Below, in pieces: positions 48,501 through 57,554 of a stretch of DNA of 64,000 bases; the stretch's first letter is position 1; each line of letters begins with the position of its first letter. The translations under genes and the position numbers were made by a program. This DNA is from Andalucia godoyi (Eukaryota; Discoba; Jakobea; Jakobida; Andaluciidae): NCBI GenBank assembly GCA_009859145.1, contig VRVR01000005.1:1-64000 (forward strand), written 5' to 3'. Under the pieces are notes generated by a model. It was not told the DNA's origin and did not search any database. It saw only the letters and a list, made by a program, of their open reading frames with translations.

Positions 48501-48667
48501 GGATCGGATCGCGCGTGGATCGATGCAATATGACCGCGATCGAAATGCTCGGTACCATGGACTCTCAGCAGCGAACCGAATGGCACGGAAGACACGGATG
48601 ACGACAATGCCAAGTGCACAAACAAGATCACAAAGAGACTGGCAACACAAACTACATTGACTTTCAT
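45557..48667 (-). CDS. LRR receptor-like protein with a multi-TM C-terminus
   Basis: From ATG 48667 the product is 1,036 residues with a signal peptide (MKVNVVCVASLFVILFVHLA). An LRR-N cap (CWGDQTVSACDWFGLSCDS) precedes plant-type LRRs such as LVYLEADGNMLSGPIPPSIG and LRSVDLSRNRLG, each with the LxGxIPxxIG pattern (about residues 75-400). A Cys-rich region follows (CQCMPY, CYSCPANGEC, CCPSGNC, LCSRCSCPE; about 460-600). Then there are about eight or nine membrane segments (GMILASVLSVVAAVLLFLVL; FLFLISIPVVLIAVLVLVSF; WVLLSSKLAFLVIPLLYFG; WRQFGVLVVLLGSLVIHI). No kinase domain is present. Similar LRR plus Cys-rich plus multi-TM proteins occur in protists and algae, where the membrane part resembles TRP-like fungal channels. 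A surface receptor is inference. Confidence 0.88.
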   Translation of the reverse strand: MKVNVVCVASLFVILFVHLALSSSVSSVPFGSLLRVHGTEHFDRGHIASIHARSDPLVYEVLATFYAETQGPSWIQQCRNDALRQGCWGDQTVSACDWFGLSCDSNGNITSIVLQNNGLFGPLPSVVAQLKSLRSVDLSRNRLGPDVPASWKDLSLTKLILDETELQGSVSLGEPLQIVMQEWCVKGIAVISFRFNRVHGQFPDDFGNSCLYLEYLRITANLISGPIPSTIGNIPFLVYLEADGNMLSGPIPPSIGNLAYMIYLNLADNKLTMIPAEMSAMTSLETMDVSYNMIEGTFPSQLLSIPSLSFLNLAANRLTGPLPDAALRSPFLKRLFLSGNSFSGALPSLEPGGKLLENCSLRDVALDHNMFTGPLTSHVFDIPQLSFIDFSYNDFEGPFDFVRVGEALVGSYLSFVSFEGNWRMNLNGTVVPPNLLFTRDNTITYRENSFVCSGVALSVVPSLSIRVPPSYFSYENCQCMPYTVGLPPSDCYSCPANGECIGGGNFVFWNQGYYPIISPANGAVFALARCLDTTFSFSDSNCCPSGNCSASFMNVSQNDQASWCNAGSSSRLCSRCSCPESGSSCHVYADFKCVSCHSTGMILASVLSVVAAVLLFLVLLRFVSRAFKSPTYTSSPAGKEKTTYFTSLMDDETRRLSSLVQVFVNYLQILAALLKNSAVEQESLIWVAHAVSWSLFSPSQSTGLSCLFPSLHSPDTSFLFLISIPVVLIAVLVLVSFISQFFMEMRGVFGGRGPYTELLSIVTAKPTGTGEASLVSATWKRKWVLLSSKLAFLVIPLLYFGITNQTLSTFSCNDEPFTGRSYMNSAPWIECSDSNPTYRHLKAVSIVSLVVYVIGIPVLQGVCLLFVRHHRESSQISYCMSGLLSPYQRNVFYYSVVIVVRRLLLAVFLATVSQSSAWRQFGVLVVLLGSLVIHIKLYPWKTVVGNRCEEAALYALIVLQGALMQFDGSNVDQSSSQGTYAPGPNSSKTSSSTVSLVIVSLFICLSIGAVMLGCIMHSLWRCVRLRKALNESRMQF

Positions 48668-48807
48668 GGTCGCTGCATTCTGCGTCGTTTGCCCCTCTAC
48701 CGCCGTCGTTGTCGTTGTCGTTGTCGCTGCTATTCCTTTCTGTGAACATAAACATAAACGCAAATATTAAAATTAAAAAATAGGAGCGACTACGGCTGCG
48801 AAGATTG

Positions 48808-48883
48808 TTTTTTGTTTTTGGGTTTTGAGGTTTTTTGTTTTTGGGTTTTTGGGTTTTTGGGTTTTTGGGTTTTGAGGTTTTTT
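48808..48883. repeat. TTTTTGGG tandem repeat
   Basis: About four perfect TTTTTGGG units, flanked on both sides by variants with GGTTTTGAGG, form a G/T strand run resembling telomeric repeat arrays (TTTAGGG/TTTTGGGG families) though not identical to any. Confidence 0.8.
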
Positions 48884-49259
48884 CCCGCACAGTTCCTAAA
48901 TTTGTACCCCGCTTGAGGTTCCAAATTCGAACTTGAGATTCTCCTTTTTTTGCCGAACAGCCTCAACTTCCGGTTCCCTTCCGTCTTTCAAAAAGCCCGA
49001 ACTCTACTTGTTCGTTCTCTTTCTTTCGTTGGCTATTTTCCCCTCTTTTTCGATTTGCTCCATTCTTTTCAAGTCTGCGACGCCCCTGCCTCACCGTACG
49101 TCGTACTCGTCTACAAAAACCTGCTTCTTGTTCAGCTTTTTTCCCCCGCACACACACACATACACACACACTCTCTCTCTCTCCAGTTGTTGGGTTCTTT
49201 ATCAGCCGCGTACAAGAAGCACACAGACAAAGGAATCGGAACATACCTTCCCCCCCTTC

Positions 49260-49299
49260 TTTTCATCTTCATCTTCATCTTCATCTTCATCTTCATCTT
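49260..49299. repeat. (TTCATC)n microsatellite
   Basis: Tandem TTCATC hexamers in the leader of the RING-LON gene. Confidence 0.9.
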
Positions 49300-49499
49300 T
49301 TGTTTGTACATTTTTTTAGCATTTTTTTTTTTTTGAATACGTAATAATTCGGCATTTCGGAAAAGAATTGTGAACGCAAAAACATTTCGTTTCCTCTTTT
49401 CCTGAAGTACTGAACAACCACATAGTTTTTTCTTTCTTTCTTGTTTTCTTTTTTTTTTGAGGGGCCCCCCTTGTTCTGCATCTGTGTTTGTGTTTGTTC

Positions 49500-50879
49500 A
49501 TGAATCCTGCAAACCGAAAACGACCTGTGGATTCTATCTCGACGAGCTTCTCCAGTCTTCCTTCGCATCCACGGTCTTCCACGCACTATCGCGCAAACGA
49601 GAAACGACCCTCAAGCTCCCTGTTTGCTTCCCAGGACACAGCACAACAAATGGACAGGGACTCGTTGGGGGACCTGCAATTGTCGCAGCAAGGAGAGGTG
49701 GAAACGGCGATGGGAAAGAGTGGGATGGCCCTCCAAGAGTCTGATGAGCGCCTGCGAGGTGAGCAATGCTCGGATCTCGAATGCAACTTGTGCTTGAAAC
49801 TGTTTTACGATCCGGTTACGCTGGGCTGCGGGCACTCGTTTTGCAGACCGTGTTTGCACCGTGCTCTGGATTTCACACCACGATGCCCAGCGTGTCGTGC
49901 ACCGGCACATGTGTGTGTTGCTTCCCATCCGTCAACGACCGTTTTGTGGTCGTTTATCCAAAAGTACTTTCCCAACGAAACACGAGCACGGCGTTCAGAA
50001 GAATCTGCGCTGGTAAGTGTTTCGCTTGATTACGGAAAACAAGAGGAATGCGTGGTTCCGTTCTTTGTATTGCCAGGAACGCATTTGATGCCTAACCAAC
50101 CGTTGCATCTGCATGTCTTTGAACCGCGATACAGACTCATGATGAGAAGATGCATTGACGGATCGCGGATGTTTGGTATTTTGGGTTTCGTTCCGCAGAC
50201 GCCCCACTCACCCAACGATGAATGCCAGGTTGGTTGCTTGGTAAAGATTCAAAGTCAGCAGTTGCTTGCGGACGGAAGGTCGCTTGTGGAAAGCACAGGG
50301 CTGAAGAGATTCTACATTGTTGGGCCCGTGTCCGAGATGGATGGATACATTGTTGGAAGAATTCGCACCTTTGACGATGTGGAGCCTGCCACCAGGCCTA
50401 TGACCTCGACGATGTCGACCTCCTCCACTTCTACGACGCAAAGCACCATCACAGCCATGCCATCTCAGGAGCACCTGGCATCGACACCAACATGCGAAGA
50501 TGCATCGCTAGTGCGCAGCGACGGGGACGCGTCTTCGGAACCGGTTGCTGCAGACGACTCAACCCCCGAACCACACGATGAAGATGACAGCGAACCGACG
50601 ATTGAGGAACTTGCCGACCGTGTTCACAACACGCTTCATCGTGTGTATTCGACGCTTCCCAGAAACCTGTATGAGGAAATTGAGACACAGTATGGTCCTC
50701 TTCCCACTTCGGCGGACCCACATGCCGTGTCCTTTTATGCGGCAGCTGTCATCCCAGTGAATGAAAGCACAAGGATTGAACTGCTCTGCACACGCTCGAC
50801 AAGGCGTCGTCTCGAACGGACATATGACGCAGTTTGTGCAATGTTGCGCTCCCGACAAGCGCGATGTGCCGTTATGTGA
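49500..50879 (+). CDS. RING-finger and LON-substrate-binding domain protein (LONRF-like)
   Basis: From ATG 49500 the product is 459 residues. A ~90-residue disordered N-terminus precedes a C3HC4 RING ([37 protein letters not shown]). It is directly followed by a LON-N domain (about residues 180-450): [59 protein letters not shown] and [12 protein letters not shown], then an acidic insertion and a C-terminal helical part. LONRF proteins are E3 ubiquitin ligases. Animal members also have TPRs, which are absent here, so the architecture is the shorter form. The acidic insertion (about 300-365) is disordered. Confidence 0.9.
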   Translation: MNPANRKRPVDSISTSFSSLPSHPRSSTHYRANEKRPSSSLFASQDTAQQMDRDSLGDLQLSQQGEVETAMGKSGMALQESDERLRGEQCSDLECNLCLKLFYDPVTLGCGHSFCRPCLHRALDFTPRCPACRAPAHVCVASHPSTTVLWSFIQKYFPNETRARRSEESALVSVSLDYGKQEECVVPFFVLPGTHLMPNQPLHLHVFEPRYRLMMRRCIDGSRMFGILGFVPQTPHSPNDECQVGCLVKIQSQQLLADGRSLVESTGLKRFYIVGPVSEMDGYIVGRIRTFDDVEPATRPMTSTMSTSSTSTTQSTITAMPSQEHLASTPTCEDASLVRSDGDASSEPVAADDSTPEPHDEDDSEPTIEELADRVHNTLHRVYSTLPRNLYEEIETQYGPLPTSADPHAVSFYAAAVIPVNESTRIELLCTRSTRRRLERTYDAVCAMLRSRQARCAVM

Positions 50880-51246
50880 GCACCGGGGAGAATGATTTGT
50901 GTATGATACTGCAGCCAGATGCGCGCCCACGCGAACTCGCACACATACACACACACACACTCTCTCTCTCTCTCTCTCTCGCTCGCTCGCTCGCTCTGTC
51001 TCGTTTTTCTTACACTCCATTTTTCCAACAAGGAACACAGAAAATAAAATAGTGGTCGGATGTATGTATGTATGTATGATTGACTAGTACGTACATTGTC
51101 AAAAGCGACGACATTCGCAGACACAAAACACAAAAACATTAAGCAAACGAGGAAATCACATAGTACGCAGCATGCAACATGCAGCGCGCATGCAGAACAC
51201 GGGAACGGAAAAAAAAAACATGTACACGATCCGACAGTCATCTCAA
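50880..51246. other. Intergenic region with (CT), (GCTC) and (TGTA) repeats
   Basis: Holds ACAC and CT runs (50940-50984), three to four GCTC units (50979-50995) and TGTA repeats (51060-51078). This is the tail-to-tail flank between two genes. No gene is supported. Confidence 0.6.
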
Positions 51247-52500
51247 CTATTCGAAAACGTCCAGACAGTCGGGAACGTGCCACGATCGGCCCGTCTTGAC
51301 ACCGGCTGGCGCAATGAGCGTGGTGTAGTAATGAGGCAAGAACTTGTAATAATGGGGGTCGAGATGCGATCGCTTTGCCGGCTCAAAGTTGGACCACACT
51401 TCTGAGTACCGCATGGGCTGGTATTCCAAATCCAAGTTGTACGCTGTGGCATTTGGTGCAAGCTGGAAAGGTGGTGCTTCTGCATAAATGTCGGGCTGCG
51501 GTACTGCGTGCTCCTCTCCTGCCACAAGCGATCCTTCCGAAATAATGCTCGTTGCATCGTCATCCTTTTCGACCTTTTTTGCTCCCTTCCTTGCCTTTGC
51601 GGCAGGAGCAGTTTTGTGCGTGGATGCGGACTCGGGAACAGGAATCTTTCGCACGACTGCGGCTGTCTTTGCAACTGCAGCGCTGGGCGCAGACGCATGC
51701 GACGAGGCCGATGTGGGTCGCTTCTTCTCGGGAGCAGTCCCAGCCACTTGTGTCGCTGTCTTTTCACTGGCAGATGCAGTCTTTTTTCTTTCTGCAGCCG
51801 CTTTTGGCACTGCCTTTTCTGCAGCCGCTGGTGCCGCTGCATGTGCCGTCTGTCCAAGTCCGCGCTGAGAACCCGCGCTTGCACACCGAGCTTGACCTCC
51901 ACAACACTGCTGTTGCTGCTGCTGTTGAGGATACTGTTGTTGCTGATACTGTTGACAGTGCTGGAGCTGCTGGAGCTGGAGCTGCTGGAGCTGGTCCTGA
52001 TTATGACTAAAGGAAGCGTGAGGATGCAGCATGGGCGGCTGGATGTTTGCATAGTTGGGTCGGTTCTGAAGAGGAGCACTCTGGTACACCGCCGCCTGTT
52101 GCTGGTTCATGTAAACCTGCGGCTGCGCCCAAGGACCCTGCGGCCACTGCTCGCCCCAGCCCCCACACACTGTCGGAGTACTATTGCAGGGCTGGGCATA
52201 AATGAACTGGTTTCCATACTCTGTTTGCCAGCGATTTGAGACTCGAGGACGCATCCTCGTCGTGTTCTCGGCAGTCGTCGACGGTCCCAACGCTGCATCT
52301 TCGGATCCTGGAAGTGCGTCCAGCACTCTCTTGCGATGGAACTCTCGATCGACAGGAAACGAAGGCCGAGTATTCGCTGTCGAAACAGACAATTGCGAAC
52401 ACGCAGATTGAAAACACGCACAGTTTGGCCCAGATGTCGCCGGACGGCTGCCAGACGCACAACCACAATTTGATCCACACGCAGGAACAGGAGGAGACAT
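51247..52500 (-). CDS. Low-complexity Gln/Ala-rich protein, unknown function
   Basis: From the first ATG the product is 417 residues. It has a Cys-rich start (CGSNCGCASG, CACFQSAC), a Trp/Pro/Gln-rich part (WGEQWPQGPWAQPQVYMNQQ), a polyQ tract and an Ala/Lys-rich disordered middle. The only well-formed part is the last ~80 residues: LDLEYQPMRYSEVWSNFEP and HYYKFLPHYYTTLIAP, aromatic-rich. I recognise no domain; RNA-binding or condensate-type proteins often look like this, but that is a guess. The overlapping frame 51243-52079 on the same strand is a shadow. Confidence 0.65.
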   Translation of the reverse strand: MSPPVPACGSNCGCASGSRPATSGPNCACFQSACSQLSVSTANTRPSFPVDREFHRKRVLDALPGSEDAALGPSTTAENTTRMRPRVSNRWQTEYGNQFIYAQPCNSTPTVCGGWGEQWPQGPWAQPQVYMNQQQAAVYQSAPLQNRPNYANIQPPMLHPHASFSHNQDQLQQLQLQQLQHCQQYQQQQYPQQQQQQQCCGGQARCASAGSQRGLGQTAHAAAPAAAEKAVPKAAAERKKTASASEKTATQVAGTAPEKKRPTSASSHASAPSAAVAKTAAVVRKIPVPESASTHKTAPAAKARKGAKKVEKDDDATSIISEGSLVAGEEHAVPQPDIYAEAPPFQLAPNATAYNLDLEYQPMRYSEVWSNFEPAKRSHLDPHYYKFLPHYYTTLIAPAGVKTGRSWHVPDCLDVFE

Positions 52501-53314
52501 GTCCTTTGCTACTTGCCTATTTGATATTTTAACCACAGTAAGAATAATATTCTTTAATTAAAAAAACGTAGAAATAACAATGATAGTGTGGAGGGAAACA
52601 AACAATGTATGAAATTAAAATATAAAAAAACATTTTACAAAAGCATCCGTGAACGAAATACGCAGAAATCAGAGAAGCGTTACCGGTAACACAAAAATGC
52701 GCGCACTCTATTGCTACGGCGTGACAGCAGACGAAAAAGGAGAGCCGTTTTTCATTTGTAGCCATCAGATCCCATCAAGTAAGCACGCATCCTTTTTCGC
52801 TTCTGTGCGTGTGTGTGTGCGGAGCCCTCTGAAACTCTCGCCCCATCGACCTTTTTATTTTTCCCCGACGGAACCTCCCCGACACCCTTCGCCCCAAAAA
52901 ATGAAAAAATGAAAGGAAAAACCAAAAGGCTCTCGGGCCCTTTTCTTTACGATCCAAACGCCCTCTTTTTTAAACTAATTTTATTAATTAATTTTATTGT
53001 TATTATTATTATCACCATTAATTCTTCTTTTGTTCCTCTGCTTTGTCTCATTTCTTACTTTCCTTTTCTCTTCCTCTGTATTCTTCCTCTTCTGCCTTCT
53101 TTTCCTCTTCTTCCTTGAAGAAAACTGAAAATATCCTTTGTGCTTCGTCAGTCTTATCATTGTTGCTGTTGATTGAAATTTTTTGTGCTTTTTATTTTAT
53201 TTTTTATTTTCATTTTTTTGAACTGGGTTGCACTGGGTTGTCAGGACAGTCTGAAGAAGAAGAAGAAGAAGAAGAAACAAACAAAGAAACAAAGAAACAA
53301 AGAAACAAAGAAAG
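52501..53314. other. Intergenic region, no gene seen
   Basis: Contains A/T-rich and T-rich leader stretches (52970-53220), an AAGAAG run (53254-53276) and CAAAGAAA repeats directly before the next start. No ORF with motifs. Confidence 0.55.
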
Positions 53315-56122
53315 ATGGATTCTTCTTCATCATCGAGTTTGTTTCCATTTGCGTCTCCATTATCATCATCGTCAGCAGCAGTAGCAGCGACGACAACGTC
53401 TCCAGGGACAATTCATAATGGCGGAGTAAGGAAACCGGTTCCACAACCAGCCCATTCTTCGTCAAACCCTTCGTTGTCGTCGTCGCCCTCTGCCTCTGCC
53501 TCTGCCTCTGTACCTTTACCGTCCTCGAATCCGATTCCATTTGCGTCTCTGTCCTCCTTTTCATCGTCTTCAGTCGCTGCGACATCCGGTTCGTCGTCGT
53601 CATCATCGACATCGTCTTCTCCCTCGACGTCGTATAATGCGTACAATTATAGCAGTGGCAGCGGTAACAGCAATAATAATAACTTCCCGTATTCCGCAAG
53701 TGGTGGACTGTCTGCATCTCCGGCAACTCAGTTCTCCGTGCATTTCCGCGATAAGCTAGGTATTGATTCGGCGAATGCTGGGAGCGACAGTGGGATCATG
53801 CAAAAACGAAGAAGGCTTTCGGATGCTTACGAAAGACCTGCTCAGTCGATCCTTGGCTTCTCCTCTCCTGGACCGTCTTCTCCCCCACAATCCCTCCTCC
53901 ACAACCAAAGCCCGAGTCACGGCATGTATTCTGTGCCGAACAGCAACAATGCAGGGAGCATCCCTGTCGTTCATCGGCATCAACCCTTGTCACATACATT
54001 GTCGCTTCAGCAGCCTTTGCATGGCGGTCAGGGACAGGGACAGGGACAGGGACAGGGATCAGTGGTGCAGAGACATCATCACGTGTTGATGAGGACAAGA
54101 GATCGATCCGTATCGGAGCCTGGTCCGCCTATTCCAGTGCCACCGAATCCGGCGCTAATGCAGTACCAGAGTCACGGCTACCACCACTATCATCACCACC
54201 ACCACCACCACCACCAGCACTCAGCTTCTGTGGCAACCACGAGTAATGTCCATGGAATGGGCCATCAGCAGTATCCCCCATTCTACTCGCACACGCAGTA
54301 CGGATATGCATTAAACAACGGAAACGCGAGTGCAAATGCCGTCGGCAATGGCAGTGGCGGTGGCGGGTTTGGCGGTCAGTCTCTGGTCAGAGGATCCCCA
54401 GGTTCTGCATTCAGGATGATTCCAGCCCACGCAAGACAATGGGTCTCGGTATCGCCTTCGCCACCACCGGGCTCGTCGGGCCCTGGGCTACTGTCCTCAC
54501 CCTCCGCAACGTCTTCTCCTCCGTCCTCGGTCATCCAGCCGCTGTCGTTCACAGCATCGTCATCCTCTTCTTTGTCTTCGTCTTCGTCGTCGTCCGTGTC
54601 AGCGGTGTCTGGTGCATCCACAAACATGGGTACCATGACTCCGTCGTCAACTCCGTCATCATCGTCGTCTGCCTCGTCGTTGGGCCCGGTCTCCTCAGTT
54701 GGAGGTGGTTCAGGATCGACAGCGTCTATGGCATCGAACAGCTCGGTTGGAGTGGAGATGGAGCCGCGCGGACTCACAGACGAGATGACAAGACGGATGC
54801 TGCATCAGGAAGGACTGTCTGTACGAATCCGCGTTCCCGTGTCCCTGTCCCCGCCCTCCTCAACTGCCTCAAATGCCACAGTGTCCACGACTGCGGCCAT
54901 GGGATCTGGACCCGGCGAAAAGGGAACACCATTCCTCGCGTTTGGGCCGACGGGTTCGAGCAATCTGGGAGGGATTGCTGCTGGCTTGGGGACCAAGAAC
55001 CCGTTTGATACAAATCGATCAGCATCAGCACCAGTGCACTTCGCCCAGACTGTTCCAGCAATGCACAATGTGTCATCGCCATTCCAAATTCAGCAGCCCA
55101 TCGGCAATGGAGCGAATCCGTATCCGCACTTCTCACCTCCGCAGCAGTTTGTTTCCCATCACCTGCAGTCGCAGCAACAGAGTGGAGTGGCTGCCGTGAC
55201 TCGTATGGACATTGATCAGGACGATAGCGATGTCCGTGGTATCGCTGAAGACGAGGACGAAGACGGGGTTATGATGGGCTACTCAAGGTCGCGGTCCCCG
55301 GAGAGCGATGACAGTGATGGTGGTGGTGGACACTCGCATGCTCATACACTTTCTCGATCCCGTCGAGAGAGCAACGGAAACGCGTCTTCGCAAGGTGGAA
55401 TCGCAATTCGTGCGCATCGCGTGCCGTCTCCTGACGGATTCTCGGGAACGAACAACGGTCTGTCTTTCTCGCAGGCGATTCCCGCCAGCAGAGGAGGCGG
55501 TGGAGGAAACGGACATCTTGGGCTGTCGCGATCCCTGCCGCCGTCCTCGCTGTCCAATGCAAACTCCAGTCCGATGACGTCGGGTCTCGAGAAAATGCAA
55601 GATGACGACGACTCTCCCACGAACAATAACAACGGAAACAGTGGTAACAGCAACAACAATAATAATGGTAATGACGATGGTGGGATGACGCACCGGGAGC
55701 TGGCAATCATGTTCGGATTGTGTTCCGAGAAGGACGAGGTGCACTTCCGTTTACGTGACTTCCGACGGTCATTGCTTTCGAAGCTTTCGCCAGCGCACAA
55801 GACGTATATAGATGCACACGATATGGACAGGCGGCTGCTTCTTGACTCGGTTGGCCGAAGAAAGATGACTCCGAGGGAATTCGCAGAGAAGCTCATCGTG
55901 GTCCAATTCCACTATCAACTGCACAATGGTCGGCTGCCGTCCTTTTCGCATAAGGTCGACAAGAATATGTTTTCGCAGCACGTCGATGCTTCCATGTCTC
56001 TCTTTTCCCCCGAGGTCGGCCGCCGTGCGTATGCCTACATCAAGAAGGGTATGACAATGGACGAAGCCGTCAGGCAATCCGTTGACGAAACCCGAAACAT
56101 GGCATTCTCTGTATCTGCCTAA
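53315..56122 (+). CDS. Ser/Gly-rich protein with a conserved-looking C-terminal domain
   Basis: The product has 935 residues. Residues 1 to ~790 are Ser, Gly, Asn, His and Gln tracts, including poly-His (HHYHHHHHHHHQH) and GQGQGQGQG from a GACAGG array. The last ~145 residues are different: THRELAIMFGLCSEKDEVHF, RLRDFRRSLLSKLSPAH, DMDRRLLLDSVGRRKMTPRE and FAEKLIVVQFHYQLHNGRLP, then FSPEVGRRAYAYIKKGMTMD. This reads as a compact helical domain that I cannot place. The long disordered part with one folded end suggests a transcription or chromatin regulator; inference only. Confidence 0.7.
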   Translation: MDSSSSSSLFPFASPLSSSSAAVAATTTSPGTIHNGGVRKPVPQPAHSSSNPSLSSSPSASASASVPLPSSNPIPFASLSSFSSSSVAATSGSSSSSSTSSSPSTSYNAYNYSSGSGNSNNNNFPYSASGGLSASPATQFSVHFRDKLGIDSANAGSDSGIMQKRRRLSDAYERPAQSILGFSSPGPSSPPQSLLHNQSPSHGMYSVPNSNNAGSIPVVHRHQPLSHTLSLQQPLHGGQGQGQGQGQGSVVQRHHHVLMRTRDRSVSEPGPPIPVPPNPALMQYQSHGYHHYHHHHHHHHQHSASVATTSNVHGMGHQQYPPFYSHTQYGYALNNGNASANAVGNGSGGGGFGGQSLVRGSPGSAFRMIPAHARQWVSVSPSPPPGSSGPGLLSSPSATSSPPSSVIQPLSFTASSSSSLSSSSSSSVSAVSGASTNMGTMTPSSTPSSSSSASSLGPVSSVGGGSGSTASMASNSSVGVEMEPRGLTDEMTRRMLHQEGLSVRIRVPVSLSPPSSTASNATVSTTAAMGSGPGEKGTPFLAFGPTGSSNLGGIAAGLGTKNPFDTNRSASAPVHFAQTVPAMHNVSSPFQIQQPIGNGANPYPHFSPPQQFVSHHLQSQQQSGVAAVTRMDIDQDDSDVRGIAEDEDEDGVMMGYSRSRSPESDDSDGGGGHSHAHTLSRSRRESNGNASSQGGIAIRAHRVPSPDGFSGTNNGLSFSQAIPASRGGGGGNGHLGLSRSLPPSSLSNANSSPMTSGLEKMQDDDDSPTNNNNGNSGNSNNNNNGNDDGGMTHRELAIMFGLCSEKDEVHFRLRDFRRSLLSKLSPAHKTYIDAHDMDRRLLLDSVGRRKMTPREFAEKLIVVQFHYQLHNGRLPSFSHKVDKNMFSQHVDASMSLFSPEVGRRAYAYIKKGMTMDEAVRQSVDETRNMAFSVSA

Positions 56123-56650
56123 CCCCACGACCTCCACGATTTCTGTTTTCGTCTCCGCCGAATCCTGCCTCTTTCTCCCGATATGTTTCGTGAATTATGT
56201 CTATGTCTATCTCTATGTCCTTGTCCATGTCCATGTATATATATGTCCATGTACTGTAATAATTAATCTTTAAAAAAATTGTTCATCAATGAATCTCGGT
56301 GGGTTACTCAATGTCGTACAAGCGCAACAACGCATCGTCTCCGAGCTTCCAATTCCTACCCTCCAGGCCCCTCCCCTCTCCCTAAAATAAAAAAACACCT
56401 CGCCAGGTTACTACTATCAGAGGCAGCGAAAATATTCGACTTTCCGTCCCCGGAGTTTGAACCGGTGGCCGGTCGTAGTCGGATCGCGTTCCTGAGCCCG
56501 TACAGTGGATTTCTCCAACTGATGGAACACGAGAAGTCTGTGAGCTGCAGAGCGACATTTGCTTTTTCTTTTTTTTCGTAAAAGAAAGTAGTATTATCTT
56601 TAGGAGGAGTAGTAGTAGAGAAAGAGGAAGAGGAAGAAGACAGGAGAAAC
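56123..56650. other. Intergenic region, no gene seen
   Basis: Contains a CCATGTCCATGTATATATATGT-like stretch (56222-56250), AT-rich 3' flank and a GAGGA-rich leader immediately before the acetyltransferase start. A RNA gene is not recognised. Confidence 0.5.
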
Positions 56651-56936
56651 ATGTCTGCAGTGCCGAGCGTGCGGATTGAGGCGTTCCAAGGCCCAAGCGA
56701 GCTTCCAGCAATCATGTCGATGATGGAATCTGCGCTTTCGGAGCCATACTCCGTGTTTACATATCGGTACTTCATTGACGGTTGGCCGCAGTTCTGCTTT
56801 CTTGCAAAAACCGAGCTCACGAATGAAATCGTTGGGTCCATTGTGTGTCGCCTTGAACCCCACGTCCCACGGCTCGCCTTCACTCCCTTCTCCCCTGACG
56901 CGTCTCCCTCGAGACCCTCTGCCTCTGCATCTGATT

Positions 56937-57012
<76 letters not shown>

Positions 57013-57370
57013 AGAGGAATGCCGTGAGGCTGCGGCAGGGACGGAACCAAGCACAGCAACCGTGTCACCGCATGATGCAACGAGCCGTGGTTACATTGCG
57101 ATGCTGGCGGTGCTGCCGTCGATGCGAGGGCGCGGGATCGGGAGCATGCTTGTGGATCGTGCGATCGCAGCACTCGAAGCAGCGCGCTGTGACGAGGTGG
57201 TCCTTGAGACGGAAGTTACTAACAAGAGCGCGCTCAAACTGTACGAAGGCGTCGGGTTTGTACGAGAAAAGAGACTACATCGATACTATCTCAACGGATG
57301 CGACGCACTGCGCCTTAAACGATGGTCCCCTTCTCCGTCTTCTTCTGCATCTCGAAAAGTCGACTCGTAA
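56651..57370 (+). CDS. NAA30: N-alpha-acetyltransferase 30 (NatC catalytic subunit)
   Basis: The 239-residue product is a GNAT enzyme of the NAA30/Mak3 type. It has IMSMMESALSEPYSVFTYRY (the family's substrate-side helix), FCFLAKTELTNEIVGSIVCR, then GYIAMLAVLPSMRGRGIGSM with the acetyl-CoA motif RGRGIGS, and VVLETEVTNKSALKLYEGVG. NatC acetylates N-termini beginning Met-Leu/Ile/Phe/Trp with the NAA35 and NAA38 subunits. A 12-fold GCTCCT array (56939-57010) inserts 24 Ala-Pro residues into the loop between the first strands and the acetyl-CoA-binding strand. The rest of the fold is intact, so it is probably tolerated. C-terminal tail is short and Ser-rich. Confidence 0.93.
56939..57010. repeat. 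In-frame (GCTCCT)12 coding hexanucleotide repeat
   Basis: Twelve perfect GCTCCT units inside the NAA30 reading frame encode alternating Ala and Pro. Length changes of whole units keep the frame. Confidence 0.95.
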
Positions 57371-57554
57371 ACTGTGCATACAATGTTCATTAATGTACAG
57401 GAATCAATAATAATTAAAATTAAAATTAATATGATAAAAATTAAAACCACAGAAAAATAACAATAAAATAATAATACAACAAACACAAGAACAGGTGTTT
57501 GGAAGAAATGATAGGCAACGCCTGCATTATACACTGAACATGCATATCGACGAA

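Larger units (their letters stand above)
48668..49499. other. Divergent intergenic region with G/T-rich and TTCATC arrays
   Basis: Contains TTTTTGGG-type repeats (48808-48883), a CT stretch near 49166-49185, (TTCATC)n near 49260-49299 and several T runs. These include the T-rich leader of the RING-LON gene. No gene is supported. Confidence 0.5.

Noticed and set aside
51243-52079. 278-residue frame on the minus strand
   Set aside because: Lies inside the Gln/Ala-rich gene in another frame and encodes only low-complexity Ser/Gln/Arg.
57371-57554. Terminal inverted repeat pairing the two ends of Fanzor copy B
   Set aside because: By eye the reverse complement of the left end is not found at or beyond the right end.
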